In this document: positions 46,544 to 54,351 of the stretch, piece after piece
Layout of the letters: each line of letters begins with the position of its first letter
Numbering within the stretch: the stretch's first letter is position 1
Assembly (NCBI GenBank): GCA_963766445.1
Contig: CAVXZW010000019.1
Span: forward strand, 124,001 to 188,000
Length of the DNA: 64,000 nt
Origin: JAICYJ01 sp963766445
Lineage (GTDB): Bacteria > Actinomycetota > Thermoleophilia > Gaiellales > JAICJC01
Direction: 5' to 3'
Notes under the pieces: model-generated
Seen by the model: the letters and a program-made list of their open reading frames with translations, nothing else
Database searches by the model: none
What the model was told of the DNA's origin: nothing
Made by a program: the position numbers and the translations under genes

Positions 46544-46666
46544 CTAGCGGGCGAGGAGCAGGAGCAGGCCGAGCAGCGAGATGGCGAACGCGGACATGAG
46601 CCCGACAGGACGCCCGCTCAACGTAGAGCGGGCAGCGATCTCCTTGGTGTTCGCGGTGCGCGGCAT
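46544..46666 (-). CDS. leuL: leucine-rich leader peptide upstream of leuA
   Basis: A 40-residue frame upstream of leuA ends SLLGLLLLLAR: seven of eight successive codons (residues 31-38) are Leu codons (CTG or CTC), directly before Arg and the stop. It begins 10 bases after a TATCCT box and ends 100 bases before leuA, with a stable stem in between. This is the layout of a transcription attenuator that senses charged leucyl-tRNA. The alternative is an unrelated small membrane protein, since the run is also hydrophobic. A shorter 17-residue form starting at ATG 46597 is also possible. Confidence 0.5.
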   Translation of the reverse strand: MPRTANTKEIAARSTLSGRPVGLMSAFAISLLGLLLLLAR

Positions 46667-46676
46667 CGTGCTGCAC

Positions 46677-46682
46677 AGGATA
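46677..46682 (-). promoter_or_regulatory. -10 box of the leu-ilv operon
   Basis: On the minus strand TATCCT lies 10 bases before the leader-peptide ATG. Transcription from here would include the leader frame and the leuA hairpins. Confidence 0.4.
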
Positions 46683-46728
46683 GGCGTCGCTGCCTGATCA
46701 GTCAAACCGAGTGAGTCCACGCGCGGTG

Positions 46729-46734
46729 TACGGT
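46729..46734 (+). promoter_or_regulatory. -10 box for pgi
   Basis: TACGGT lies 6 bases before the ATG at 46741. It selects that start over the upstream in-frame GTG. Confidence 0.45.
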
Positions 46735-46740
46735 TCGCCG

Positions 46741-48366
46741 ATGTCCTCCCCCCTCAGAGACACGCCTGCCTGGAGGGCGCTCGCGCGCCATCACGCCGAG
46801 ATCGGCAACACGCACCTGCGCGAGCTGTTCGCCGAGGATCCGGAGCGGGGCAGCTGGATGACGGCCGCCGGTGCCGGGCTCCGGCTTGACTACTCGAAGC
46901 ACCGCGCCACCGAAGAGACGCTGCGCCTGCTGATCGAGCTGGCCCGCGAGCGCGGGCTGGAGGCCCGCAGGGAGGCCATGTTCACCGGCGTTTCGATCAA
47001 CACCACCGAGGGCCGCTCGGTGCTGCACGTGGCGCTGCGTGCGCCGGCCGGCGAATCGATCGTGGTCGACGGCAGCGATGTCGTGCCGGCCGTGCACGAG
47101 GTGCTCGACCGCATGGCCGGCTTCGCCGATCGCGTTCGCAGCGGAGACTGGAAGGGCCACACCGGCAAGCGGATTCGCAACGTCATAAACGTCGGCATCG
47201 GCGGCTCCGACCTGGGGCCGGTGATGGCCTACGAGGCGCTGCGCAGCTACTCGCAGCGCGATCTCACGTTCCGGTTCGTCTCCAACGTCGACGGCACCGA
47301 CTTCGCCGAGGCCACCCGCGACCTCGACCCGGCCGAGACGCTGTTCATCATCGCCTCCAAGACCTTCACGACGCAGGAGACGATGGCCAACGCCGCGAGC
47401 GCGCGCGAGTGGGTGCTGGCGGCGATTCCGGACGAGGCCGCGATCGCGCAGCACTTCGTCGCCGTCTCGACCGCAGCCGACGAGGTGTCGGCCTTCGGTG
47501 TCGATCTCGACAACATGTTCGGCTTCTGGGACTGGGTGGGTGGCCGTTACTCCATGGACTCGGCGATCGGGCTGTCCACCATGATCGCGGTCGGTCCGAA
47601 TCGGTTCCGGGAGTTGCTCGCCGGTTTTCATGCCATGGATGTGCATTTCCGCACAGCCCCTCTTGAACAGAACATGCCCGTGTTGATGGGTCTCCTGGCC
47701 GTCTGGTACGCCGACTTTTTTGATGCCCAGACAGTTGCCGTGTTGCCCTACGACCAGTACCTCAAGCGTTTCCCGGCATACCTACAACAGTTGACGATGG
47801 AGAGCAACGGGAAACATGTCACTCTGGACGGCACCCGCGTCGACTATGAGACGGGAGCGGTCTACTGGGGAGAGCCGGGGACGAACGGCCAGCACTCGTT
47901 CTATCAGCTCCTGCATCAGGGCACGCGGCTGATCCCGTGTGACTTCATCGGCTTCCTGCACAGCCTGAATCCGCTCGGCCGCCATCACGACCTGCTGATG
48001 GCCAACGTGTTCGCCCAGACCGAGGCGCTGGCCTTCGGGAAGCGCCTCGACGAGGTGCGGGCCGAGGGCTCGGGTGCCGAGCTGGCCCCGCACCGCGTGT
48101 TCGAAGGAAACCGGCCCAGCAGCACGTTGCTGGCCGAACGTCTGACGCCCGCCACGCTAGGGAGCCTGGTCGCGCTGTATGAGCACAGCGTGTTTACGCA
48201 GGGCGTGATCTGGAACATCAACTCGTTCGATCAGTGGGGCGTTGAGCTCGGGAAGGTGCTCGCGAAACGCATAGCCGCAGAGCTTGAAAGTGACGATGAG
48301 CCTGAGCTGACACACGACTCGTCGACCAATGCACTGATACATCTATATAGGCGCGGTCATCTATAG
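46741..48366 (+). CDS. pgi: glucose-6-phosphate isomerase
   Basis: A 541-residue cytosolic enzyme of glycolysis and gluconeogenesis. NVGIGGSDLGPVMAYEAL, SKTFTTQETMANA, the family signature near VLPYDQYLKRFPAYLQQLTMESNGK and GEPGTNGQHSFYQLLHQGT, and the C-terminal NINSFDQWGVELGK are all present; the catalytic Glu and His are in these segments. Length matches the long bacterial/eukaryotic form. GC content falls to about 52-58% in 47640-47820 and in the last 125 bases, against roughly 70% elsewhere, so parts may have been exchanged with a foreign copy. Confidence 0.95.
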   Translation: MSSPLRDTPAWRALARHHAEIGNTHLRELFAEDPERGSWMTAAGAGLRLDYSKHRATEETLRLLIELARERGLEARREAMFTGVSINTTEGRSVLHVALRAPAGESIVVDGSDVVPAVHEVLDRMAGFADRVRSGDWKGHTGKRIRNVINVGIGGSDLGPVMAYEALRSYSQRDLTFRFVSNVDGTDFAEATRDLDPAETLFIIASKTFTTQETMANAASAREWVLAAIPDEAAIAQHFVAVSTAADEVSAFGVDLDNMFGFWDWVGGRYSMDSAIGLSTMIAVGPNRFRELLAGFHAMDVHFRTAPLEQNMPVLMGLLAVWYADFFDAQTVAVLPYDQYLKRFPAYLQQLTMESNGKHVTLDGTRVDYETGAVYWGEPGTNGQHSFYQLLHQGTRLIPCDFIGFLHSLNPLGRHHDLLMANVFAQTEALAFGKRLDEVRAEGSGAELAPHRVFEGNRPSSTLLAERLTPATLGSLVALYEHSVFTQGVIWNINSFDQWGVELGKVLAKRIAAELESDDEPELTHDSSTNALIHLYRRGHL

Positions 48367-48377
48367 CGTTGCGCCAA

Positions 48378-48416
48378 TCGTTCGTACGGTAGAGTGGGCG
48401 TACATCCAACGAACGA
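48378..48416. promoter_or_regulatory. inverted repeat around a promoter, possible operator
   Basis: TCGTTCGT (48378-48385) and ACGAACGA (48409-48416) are perfect complements flanking a -10-like TAGAGT (48390-48395). The right arm runs into the ribosome binding site AAAGGTGAG. It could be an operator or an mRNA stem that hides the start region. Confidence 0.4.
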
Positions 48417-48426
48417 AAGGTGAGAT

Positions 48427-48840
48427 ATGCCCCGCTCAGGTGAGGTAGGCGAGCAGATCTTCGAGCAGGTCGAAAAGCTGGTCGCGGGTGGGATGAACCG
48501 CACCGAGGCGTTCGCGAAGATCTCCGCTGACTCGGGCCGCCGAGCTGGAACCGTGGCTGCCAACTACTACCGGGTGGCACGCAAGCGCGCCGGTGGTTCG
48601 CTGCGACCGCGCACGCGTCGCGGACGTCCCCCGGGACGCAAGGCATCCGCCACCGCGACCGCGCGCAAGGGTGCCCGCCGCGGGCGCACGGCGGCCGCCA
48701 CCGCAGGAGCCGACATCGACGCCCTGGCCAAGTCGCTGGTCGACAGCGTGCAGGCGCTGGCCGAGGCGGTCAAGTCGCAGGCCGCCGAGGTAGGCGAGAT
48801 GCGCAAGAAGCTGGACGGCGTCAAGAAGCTGCTCGACTGA
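48427..48840 (+). CDS. small basic protein with AT-hook-like motif (137 aa)
   Basis: A 137-residue protein in three parts: an N-terminal helical region (VGEQIFEQVEKLVAGGMNRTEAFAKISADSGRRAGTVAANYYR) that looks like a helix-turn-helix; a strongly basic linker with TRRGRPPGRKA, close to an AT-hook (core RGRP), and KGARRGR; and a C-terminal coiled coil with regular Leu/Val spacing (DALAKSLVDSVQALAEAV...MRKKLDGVKKLL). This suggests a sequence-specific or nucleoid-associated DNA-binding oligomer. No named family comes to mind. AAAGGTGAG lies just before the ATG, and an inverted repeat surrounds the promoter, compatible with self-regulation. Confidence 0.7.
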   Translation: MPRSGEVGEQIFEQVEKLVAGGMNRTEAFAKISADSGRRAGTVAANYYRVARKRAGGSLRPRTRRGRPPGRKASATATARKGARRGRTAAATAGADIDALAKSLVDSVQALAEAVKSQAAEVGEMRKKLDGVKKLLD

Positions 48841-48849
48841 ACTATCGCC

Positions 48850-48881
48850 GCGGGCTGCGCCGGGCGACCGGCGCAGCCCGC
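48850..48881. terminator. bidirectional terminator-like hairpin
   Basis: A perfect 12-pair stem, 48850-48861 with 48870-48881 (core GGGCTGCGCC / GGCGCAGCCC), with an 8-base loop, lies between two convergent genes. No U-run is present, as is common in GC-rich genomes. Confidence 0.6.
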
Positions 48882-48896
48882 CGCTGAAACGACCGG

Positions 48897-50036
48897 CTAC
48901 ACCGCGCCGCGAACGGTCACGCCGTAGCGCTCGAGCCGCTCGAACAGCGCGTGGAACGGCACCACCTGTTCCGACGGGAATACCCCGTGCCGGTCGATCT
49001 CGCCGCGGCAGATCATGTCCGCGACCACCGCCGGCGGGCAGGCGGTCGAGAGCACGCCGCCCCCGAACTCGAGCCGGTCGACCGACCGCGTGACGCACTC
49101 GATCACGGCCGTGCCGTGCTCCCCGTAGACCTCGACGCGGTGGATGCCGAAGGCCTCGTGCGACGGCGACGCCTTCGGCAGCCGTGCCAGCAGGGCCAGC
49201 AGCAGCTGCCGCGGCACCACCGGTGTGCCGCGCACGTCGACCGGGTCGGTGCCGGCCAGGCCGAGGTCGGTGAGAAGCCGGATCTTCTCGAGGAAGACGG
49301 GGTTCAGCGACAGCTGGAAGCTGACGTCGCGGGCGCCGAAGCTGTCGGCGAAGGTGGCCTGCTCGGAGTGGATCGTGTAGATGGTCGGCGCCGCACCCAC
49401 CGGCTCGCCGAACTCGACCGTGCCGGCGTCGGTGAGCGGCTCCAGGAACACGTGCTCGCCGTCGCGCACGACCGGGGTCGGCATCGACAGCTCGTCCAGG
49501 ATCGTCTCCATCGCATAGGGGGCGACCAGCGGCCCGGACGGCGGGTCGGGGTCACGGCCGGCGGCAGCCACCACCACCCGGTCGATGCGCCCGCCCAGCC
49601 CCGCCACCGCGTGTGCGGCCATCACGTTGGTCTTGCCCGGCGTCGAGCCCATGCCCAGCACGGCCAGCAGGCCGGCCTCGCGGAAGCGCAGGTCGAGCTT
49701 CACCTGCTCGCGGGTGACGTGGTAGAGCCCGCCCAGGTCGAGGTAGTGGGCGCCCGCCTCCAGCGCCACCTCCATGGCCGCCAGGTTGATCCGGTAGGCG
49801 GCCGTGTTCAGGAGCAGCGTGGAGCCCTGCAGTGCGGCGACGGCCGCATCATGGTCGGTGATGTCGAGCGCCGCACCGGTGGCCTTGCCGCCGCCGTGGC
49901 GCTCGGCCACCGCGCGTGCGCCGTCGCCGTCGCGGTCGAGGCATCGGATCTCGTCGACGGCATCGTGCTCGGCCAGCGTCGCCACGATGGCCGGCCCGAT
50001 GATGCCGGCCGCCCCGATCACCGCGACCGTGCTCAC
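48897..50036 (-). CDS. saccharopine dehydrogenase-family protein
   Basis: A 379-residue protein with a Rossmann domain (VSTVAVIGAAGIIGPAIVATLAEHDAVDEIRCLDRDGDGA) and the saccharopine dehydrogenase/homospermidine synthase-like C-terminal domain; ALEAGAHYLDLGGLY and VLGMGSTPGKTNVMAAHAVA are typical. The family joins or splits amino acids through an imine intermediate. It is coupled by GTGA to a PucR regulator and lies beside aminotransferases and a polyamine-type transporter, so a role in lysine, polyamine or omega-amino acid metabolism is plausible. Confidence 0.82.
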   Translation of the reverse strand: MSTVAVIGAAGIIGPAIVATLAEHDAVDEIRCLDRDGDGARAVAERHGGGKATGAALDITDHDAAVAALQGSTLLLNTAAYRINLAAMEVALEAGAHYLDLGGLYHVTREQVKLDLRFREAGLLAVLGMGSTPGKTNVMAAHAVAGLGGRIDRVVVAAAGRDPDPPSGPLVAPYAMETILDELSMPTPVVRDGEHVFLEPLTDAGTVEFGEPVGAAPTIYTIHSEQATFADSFGARDVSFQLSLNPVFLEKIRLLTDLGLAGTDPVDVRGTPVVPRQLLLALLARLPKASPSHEAFGIHRVEVYGEHGTAVIECVTRSVDRLEFGGGVLSTACPPAVVADMICRGEIDRHGVFPSEQVVPFHALFERLERYGVTVRGAV

Positions 50037-51460
50037 ACCGGCTCCAGCGGGGCCACGGGCGTGCGCAGCTGGTGTGCGCGCAGCGCCAGCCACAGCTCCA
50101 GCCGGTCGCCGGCGTTGCCGAGGTCGCGGCCGGTCAGCTCCTCGATCTTGCGCACGCGGTACCGCAGCGTGTGGCGGTGCACGTGCAGCTCGGCGGCCGC
50201 CTCGGCCCAGCGGCCGTTCGCCTCGATGTAGGCGCGCAGCGAGTCGACCAGGGACGATCCGTGGGCGCTGTCGTGCTCGACCAGGCGGCCCAGCAGCGAG
50301 TCGCAGTAGAGCTCCACGCCGCGCTCGTCCTGAAGGGACAGCAGCAGCTGGATCGAGCCCAGGTCGCGGAACGTGGCCAGCGCGGGGTGGCCGTTCGCGG
50401 TCCGTGCCTCGACCGCGTACAGCGCCTCGTCATAGCTGCGCCGCAGGTCGGCCGGGTTGCGCCGGACGCGCCCGACGCCGGCCGCTCCGGCACCGGTACC
50501 GGAGAGCAGGGAGTCGGCCCGCACCTCCGCCTGCGTGTCGTCGTCTGCCTCGAGCAGCACCGCGACGCCACCGTCGCGGACCGTGCAGGGCCACAGGTCA
50601 CCGGCATGGTCGGCCAGCTCTGCCAGCGCCCGCGTGCCGCGCTGGGACGGCCGCAGCAGCGCGAACGCCATCGGCTGCTCACCCTGCAGGCCGAAGGCCG
50701 CGGCCTTGCGCCGCAGCTCCGGCCCGCTCACCTCGCCGGCCAGGATCGACTCGACGAGATCGCCCGACAGCCGCCGCTGGGCCTCGGCCACGGCCCGGCG
50801 CTTCAGCAGCTCCACCGCCAGCACCGTCTGCACGTGGTGCAGCAGCTGCCGGTCGTGCTCCGCGGGCCGGGCCACCAGCTCGGCGTGCACCGTGCTGCCC
50901 GTCACGACCGGCAGCACCACCGCCCCGGCATCGCCCTCGGCGATCTCACCGGTGCGGGCCAGGATCCGGCCGGACGGCTCGCGCAGCACCAGCGCGGTGC
51001 CGGCCACCCGGCCCATCTCGGTCAGCATCGCGTCCAGGTCGCGCCCGTCCAGCATCAGCTCGGTGAGGCGCTCGAGCGTCTGCACGCGGGCGTCGCCCTG
51101 GGCGGTGAACACCGCCTCGGTGATCGCGATGAAGGGCACGTGGTAGGGGGTGGTGATGGCCGGGAAGCCGAGCCGGTCGGCGGCGGCCACCGCCTCGGCC
51201 GGCATCTCGTCGAACCCGAACCCCAGCCCCAGGCAGATGCCGGCCAGGCCGTGCCGGGCCAGCCGCTCGACGAAGCCGGCGGGGTCGCGCTGCAGCGGCT
51301 GCCCGGTGGTCAGCAGCAGCTCGCCGCCGCGCAGCCACGGCGTGGGGTCGTCCAGCTCGCTGATGTGCGCCCACCGCACGACCCGATCGCGGCCGTCGCC
51401 GCCGCCCGCCACCTCCAGCTCCAGCTGGGGCAGCGCGATGATGTCGGCGACGGTCAGCAC
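50033..51460 (-). CDS. PucR-family transcriptional regulator
   Basis: A 475-residue regulator: an N-terminal PucR sensor domain (MLTVADIIALPQLELEVAGGGDGRDRVVRWAHISELDDPTPWLRGGELLLTTG), a middle GGDEF-like/CdaR domain, and a C-terminal HTH_30 domain (ANGRWAEAAAELHVHRHTLRYRVRKIEELTGRDL). PucR proteins usually control purine or amine catabolism, including GABA use. GTG start; the operator-like GGTTGTCCAACC lies just upstream, suggesting self-control. It sits between an aminotransferase and the saccharopine dehydrogenase-like gene. Confidence 0.9.
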   Translation of the reverse strand: MLTVADIIALPQLELEVAGGGDGRDRVVRWAHISELDDPTPWLRGGELLLTTGQPLQRDPAGFVERLARHGLAGICLGLGFGFDEMPAEAVAAADRLGFPAITTPYHVPFIAITEAVFTAQGDARVQTLERLTELMLDGRDLDAMLTEMGRVAGTALVLREPSGRILARTGEIAEGDAGAVVLPVVTGSTVHAELVARPAEHDRQLLHHVQTVLAVELLKRRAVAEAQRRLSGDLVESILAGEVSGPELRRKAAAFGLQGEQPMAFALLRPSQRGTRALAELADHAGDLWPCTVRDGGVAVLLEADDDTQAEVRADSLLSGTGAGAAGVGRVRRNPADLRRSYDEALYAVEARTANGHPALATFRDLGSIQLLLSLQDERGVELYCDSLLGRLVEHDSAHGSSLVDSLRAYIEANGRWAEAAAELHVHRHTLRYRVRKIEELTGRDLGNAGDRLELWLALRAHQLRTPVAPLEPV

Positions 51461-51463
51461 CTG

Positions 51464-51475
51464 GGTTGTCCAACC
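51464..51475. promoter_or_regulatory. palindrome upstream of pucR gene, possible PucR operator
   Basis: GGTTGTCCAACC has 5-base arms with a 2-base centre, four bases upstream of the pucR start codon. Its TTGGACA core (minus strand) recurs in the palindrome at 52961. Confidence 0.4.
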
Positions 51476-51481
51476 ATCAGG

Positions 51482-52940
51482 CTAGTTGGTGTCGACGACC
51501 TGGCGGCCGCCGGGGAGCACCTTGTGGCCGCGGTGGGAATGGGGCCGCTGCATCTCGTCCCAGGCCTCGTCCAGCACCGTGTCCAGCACGTCGTGGATGA
51601 AGTCGAGCTCCTCGCGGGTCGCGATCAGCGGCGGCGACAGCTGGATCACCGGGTCGCCGCGGTCGTCGGCGCGGCAGATCAGCCCCGCGTCCCACAGCCG
51701 TCCCGACAGGAAGCCGCGCAGCAGGTGATCCGACTCCTCGTCGTCGAACGTCTCCTTGGTGTCCTTGTCCTTGACCAGCTCCAGCGACCGGAAGTATCCG
51801 GCTCCGCGGACGTCGCCCACGATCGGCTTTTCGCCCAGCTTCTCGAGCAGCTCCTGGAAGTACGCCTCGTTGCGCCGCACGTTGCCGAGCACGTCCTCGC
51901 GCTCCATCACCTCGAGGTTCTTGAGCGCCACGGCCGCCGACACGGGGTGGCCTCCGTAGGTGATGCCGTGGTTGAGAACGGTCGTCCCTTCCAGGAACGG
52001 TCCCGCCACGTCGTCGGTCATCAGCACGCCGCCCAGCGGCACATGTGCCGAGCCGACGCCCTTGGCGAAGGTGACGATGTCGGGCCGGATGTCGTAGCGG
52101 GTCGATCCGAACCACTCGCCCAGCCGGCCGAAGCCGCAGATCACCTCGTCGGCCACCAGCAGCACGCCGTACTCGTCACAGATCGCGCGCACGCCCTGGT
52201 AGTAGCCCTCGGGCGGGGTGAAGGTGCCGCCCGAGTTCTGCACCGGCTCCATGAACACGGCGGCCACCGAGTCGGGGCCTTCCTGCTCGATCACGTCGCG
52301 CAGCTCGTCCAGCAGGAACTGCGTGAACTCCTGCTCGCTCTCGCCGTGGGGACGGCGGTAGCGGTTGGTGTTGGAGACGTGGCGAACACCCGGGCAGCAG
52401 CGGCTCGAACGGCGTCTTCAGCGGGTAGATGCCGGTCAGCGACAGCGCGCCCAGGGTGGTGCCGTGGTAGGCGATGCGCCGCGCGATCATCTTGTAGCGG
52501 TGGTGGTGCCCCTGCAGCTGGTGGTACTGGCGGACGAGCTTGATGATGGCCTCGTTGGCCTCCGACCCGCCCGACACGAAGAAGGCGCGGTTGAGGTCGC
52601 CGGGCGCCAGCTCGGCCACCTTGGCCGCCAGCTCGATCGAGCGCGGATGCGCGTAGCTCCAGTTGGTGTAGAAGGGCAGCTCCGCCATCTGCGTGGCGGC
52701 CGCCTCACCCAGCTCGGCGCCGAAGCTGTAGCCGATCTGGGTGCAGAACAGGCCGGCTAGCCCGTCGAAGTAGCGCTTCCCCTTGCTGTCGTACAGGTAG
52801 CAGCCCTCGCCGCGGGTGATGATCGGCACGTCCTCGTTGCGGAACGTGGAGTGCCGCGTGAAGTGCATCATCAGATGGCGCTTGGCGAGTTCCTGCAGCC
52901 TGTCGTCAGACAGCGCGGCCTGCGAGCCGTTGCTGGTCAT
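51482..52940 (-). CDS. class III aminotransferase, putrescine/aspartate-type (frameshifted)
   Basis: About 486 residues of a PLP aminotransferase of class III. The N-terminal part has RGEGCYLYDSKGKRYFDGLAGLFCTQIGY and FFVSGGSEANEAIIKLVRQYHQLQG; the later part has FMEPVQNSGGTFTPPEGYYQ, LLVADEVICGFGRLGEWFG and the PLP lysine in DIVTFAKGVGSAHVPLG. The two parts join across a CCC run at 52389-52391 (GGG on the coding strand, one base too many); repaired, it reads PGVRHVSNTNRYR. Polyamine- or omega-amino acid:pyruvate transamination is likely from the neighbours. It lies 21 bases upstream of pucR on the same strand. Confidence 0.88.
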
Positions 52941-52960
52941 AGAGGCGATCCTTGTCTCGG

Positions 52961-52983
52961 CGATTGGACAGAGTGGCCAATCG
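52961..52983. promoter_or_regulatory. inverted repeat between divergent aminotransferases, possible PucR operator
   Basis: CGATTGG (52961-52967) and CCAATCG (52977-52983) form a perfect 7-base inverted repeat with a 9-base spacer in the divergent region. ATTGGACA shares its core with the palindrome upstream of the pucR gene. Confidence 0.45.
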
Positions 52984-53019
52984 TATCAGGAGCGCAAGCG
53001 CGCTAAGCCCCTTCCTGCT

Positions 53020-53025
53020 TATACT
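53020..53025 (+). promoter_or_regulatory. -10 box for the gabT-pot operon
   Basis: TATACT, close to consensus, lies 36 bases before the gabT ATG. A convincing -35 is not visible, which fits activator control. Confidence 0.45.
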
Positions 53026-53061
53026 CGTTGGCGCAAAGATCGATCACACGGGGGCCGCAAA

Positions 53062-54351
53062 ATGGCAGTGCAAGCATCCGGAACCAAGACCGAGCAGCTG
53101 ATGGCAAAGCGCGACGCCTTCGTCGCACGCGGCGTCGCGCTGGCGCCGATCGTGGCAGACCACGGCCACGGCGCGCGCCTCACCGACGTGGACGGCAAGG
53201 AGTACATCGACTTCGCCGGCGGCATCGGGGTGCTCAACCTCGGCCACACGCCCGACGCGGTGGTGGATGCGATCAAGCACCAGGCCGAGAAGATGCTGCA
53301 CTCCTGCTTCCCGGTGGCCGCCTACGAGCCCTACCTCGAGGTCGCGCAGCTCCTGTGCGAGAACACGCCCGGCACGCACGCCAAGAAGGCGCTGCTGATC
53401 AACTCCGGCGCCGAGGCGGTCGAGAACGCCGTCAAGATCGCCCGCTACCACACCGGCCGTGACGCCGTGATCACGTTCGACCGCGGCTTCCACGGGCGCA
53501 CGCTGCTGACCATGTCGCTCACCTCCAAGCTCGTCTACAAGAAGGGCATGGGCCCGTTCGCGCCCGAGATCTACCGGGCGCCGGCGCCCTACCCCTACCG
53601 CGGCGTCACCACGAAGGACGCGCTGAAGGGCCTCGAGTTCATCTTCAAGGCACACGTCGATCCCCAGTCGGTGGCGTGCGTGGTGCTGGAGCCGGTGCAG
53701 GGCGAGGGCGGCTTCACGGTGATGCCGGCCGAGTTCATCGAGGGCGTGATGGCGCTCTGCGAGCAGCACGGCATCCTCTACGTCGATGACGAGGTGCAGT
53801 CGGGCATGGGCCGCACCGGCAAGCTCTGGGCGCTCGACCACTACGGGCTGGTGCCGGATCTGATGACCGTCGGCAAGTCGCTGGCCGCGGGCATGCCGCT
53901 GGCCGGCGTGATCGGCCGGGCCGAGGTGATGGACTCGGTGCACCTGGGCGGCCTCGGCTCCACCTACGGTGGCAACCCCGTGGCCTGCGCCGCCGCGGTC
54001 GAGAGCATCAAGGCGATCGCCAGCGAGGCGTTCCTGGCCCAGGCCACCGCCTTTGGCGAGGAGATCATGGCCCGCCTCAACGGCATGGCCGAGCGCCACC
54101 AGGTGATCGGCGAGGTGCGCGGGATCGGGCCGATGGCGGCGATCGAGCTGGTCAAGGACCGCGAGACGCGGGAGCCGGCGGCCGATGTGGCGACCGCGAC
54201 GGTGGCGGGGGCGCTGGAGCGCGGCCTGCTGCTGCTGAAGACCGGCATCTACGACAACGTGCTGCGCATACTGGTGCCGATCACAGCCACCGAGGAGGAC
54301 CTGGAGCTGGGGCTTGACCGGCTCGAGGAGTCGCTTGCCGCAGCCGCCTGA
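53062..54351 (+). CDS. gabT: 4-aminobutyrate (GABA) aminotransferase-like
   Basis: A 429-residue class III aminotransferase. LTDVDGKEYIDFAGGIGVLNLGH, LINSGAEAVENAVKIARYHTGRDAVITFDRGFHGRTLLTMSLT, EPVQGEGGF, LYVDDEVQSGMGRTGKLWALDH and the PLP lysine in PDLMTVGKSLAAGMPLAGVIGR are strong GabT features. It would convert GABA to succinate semialdehyde with 2-oxoglutarate. The ATG follows a run of Gs but no strong ribosome site. It starts the operon containing the polyamine-type transporter and is divergent from another class III aminotransferase. Confidence 0.9.
   Translation: MAVQASGTKTEQLMAKRDAFVARGVALAPIVADHGHGARLTDVDGKEYIDFAGGIGVLNLGHTPDAVVDAIKHQAEKMLHSCFPVAAYEPYLEVAQLLCENTPGTHAKKALLINSGAEAVENAVKIARYHTGRDAVITFDRGFHGRTLLTMSLTSKLVYKKGMGPFAPEIYRAPAPYPYRGVTTKDALKGLEFIFKAHVDPQSVACVVLEPVQGEGGFTVMPAEFIEGVMALCEQHGILYVDDEVQSGMGRTGKLWALDHYGLVPDLMTVGKSLAAGMPLAGVIGRAEVMDSVHLGGLGSTYGGNPVACAAAVESIKAIASEAFLAQATAFGEEIMARLNGMAERHQVIGEVRGIGPMAAIELVKDRETREPAADVATATVAGALERGLLLLKTGIYDNVLRILVPITATEEDLELGLDRLEESLAAAA

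Noticed and set aside
46461..46676. A 71-residue His/Ala-rich minus-strand frame upstream of leuA
   Set aside because: It runs through the leader and hairpin region with no plausible protein features; the Leu-run frame beside it fits the context better.
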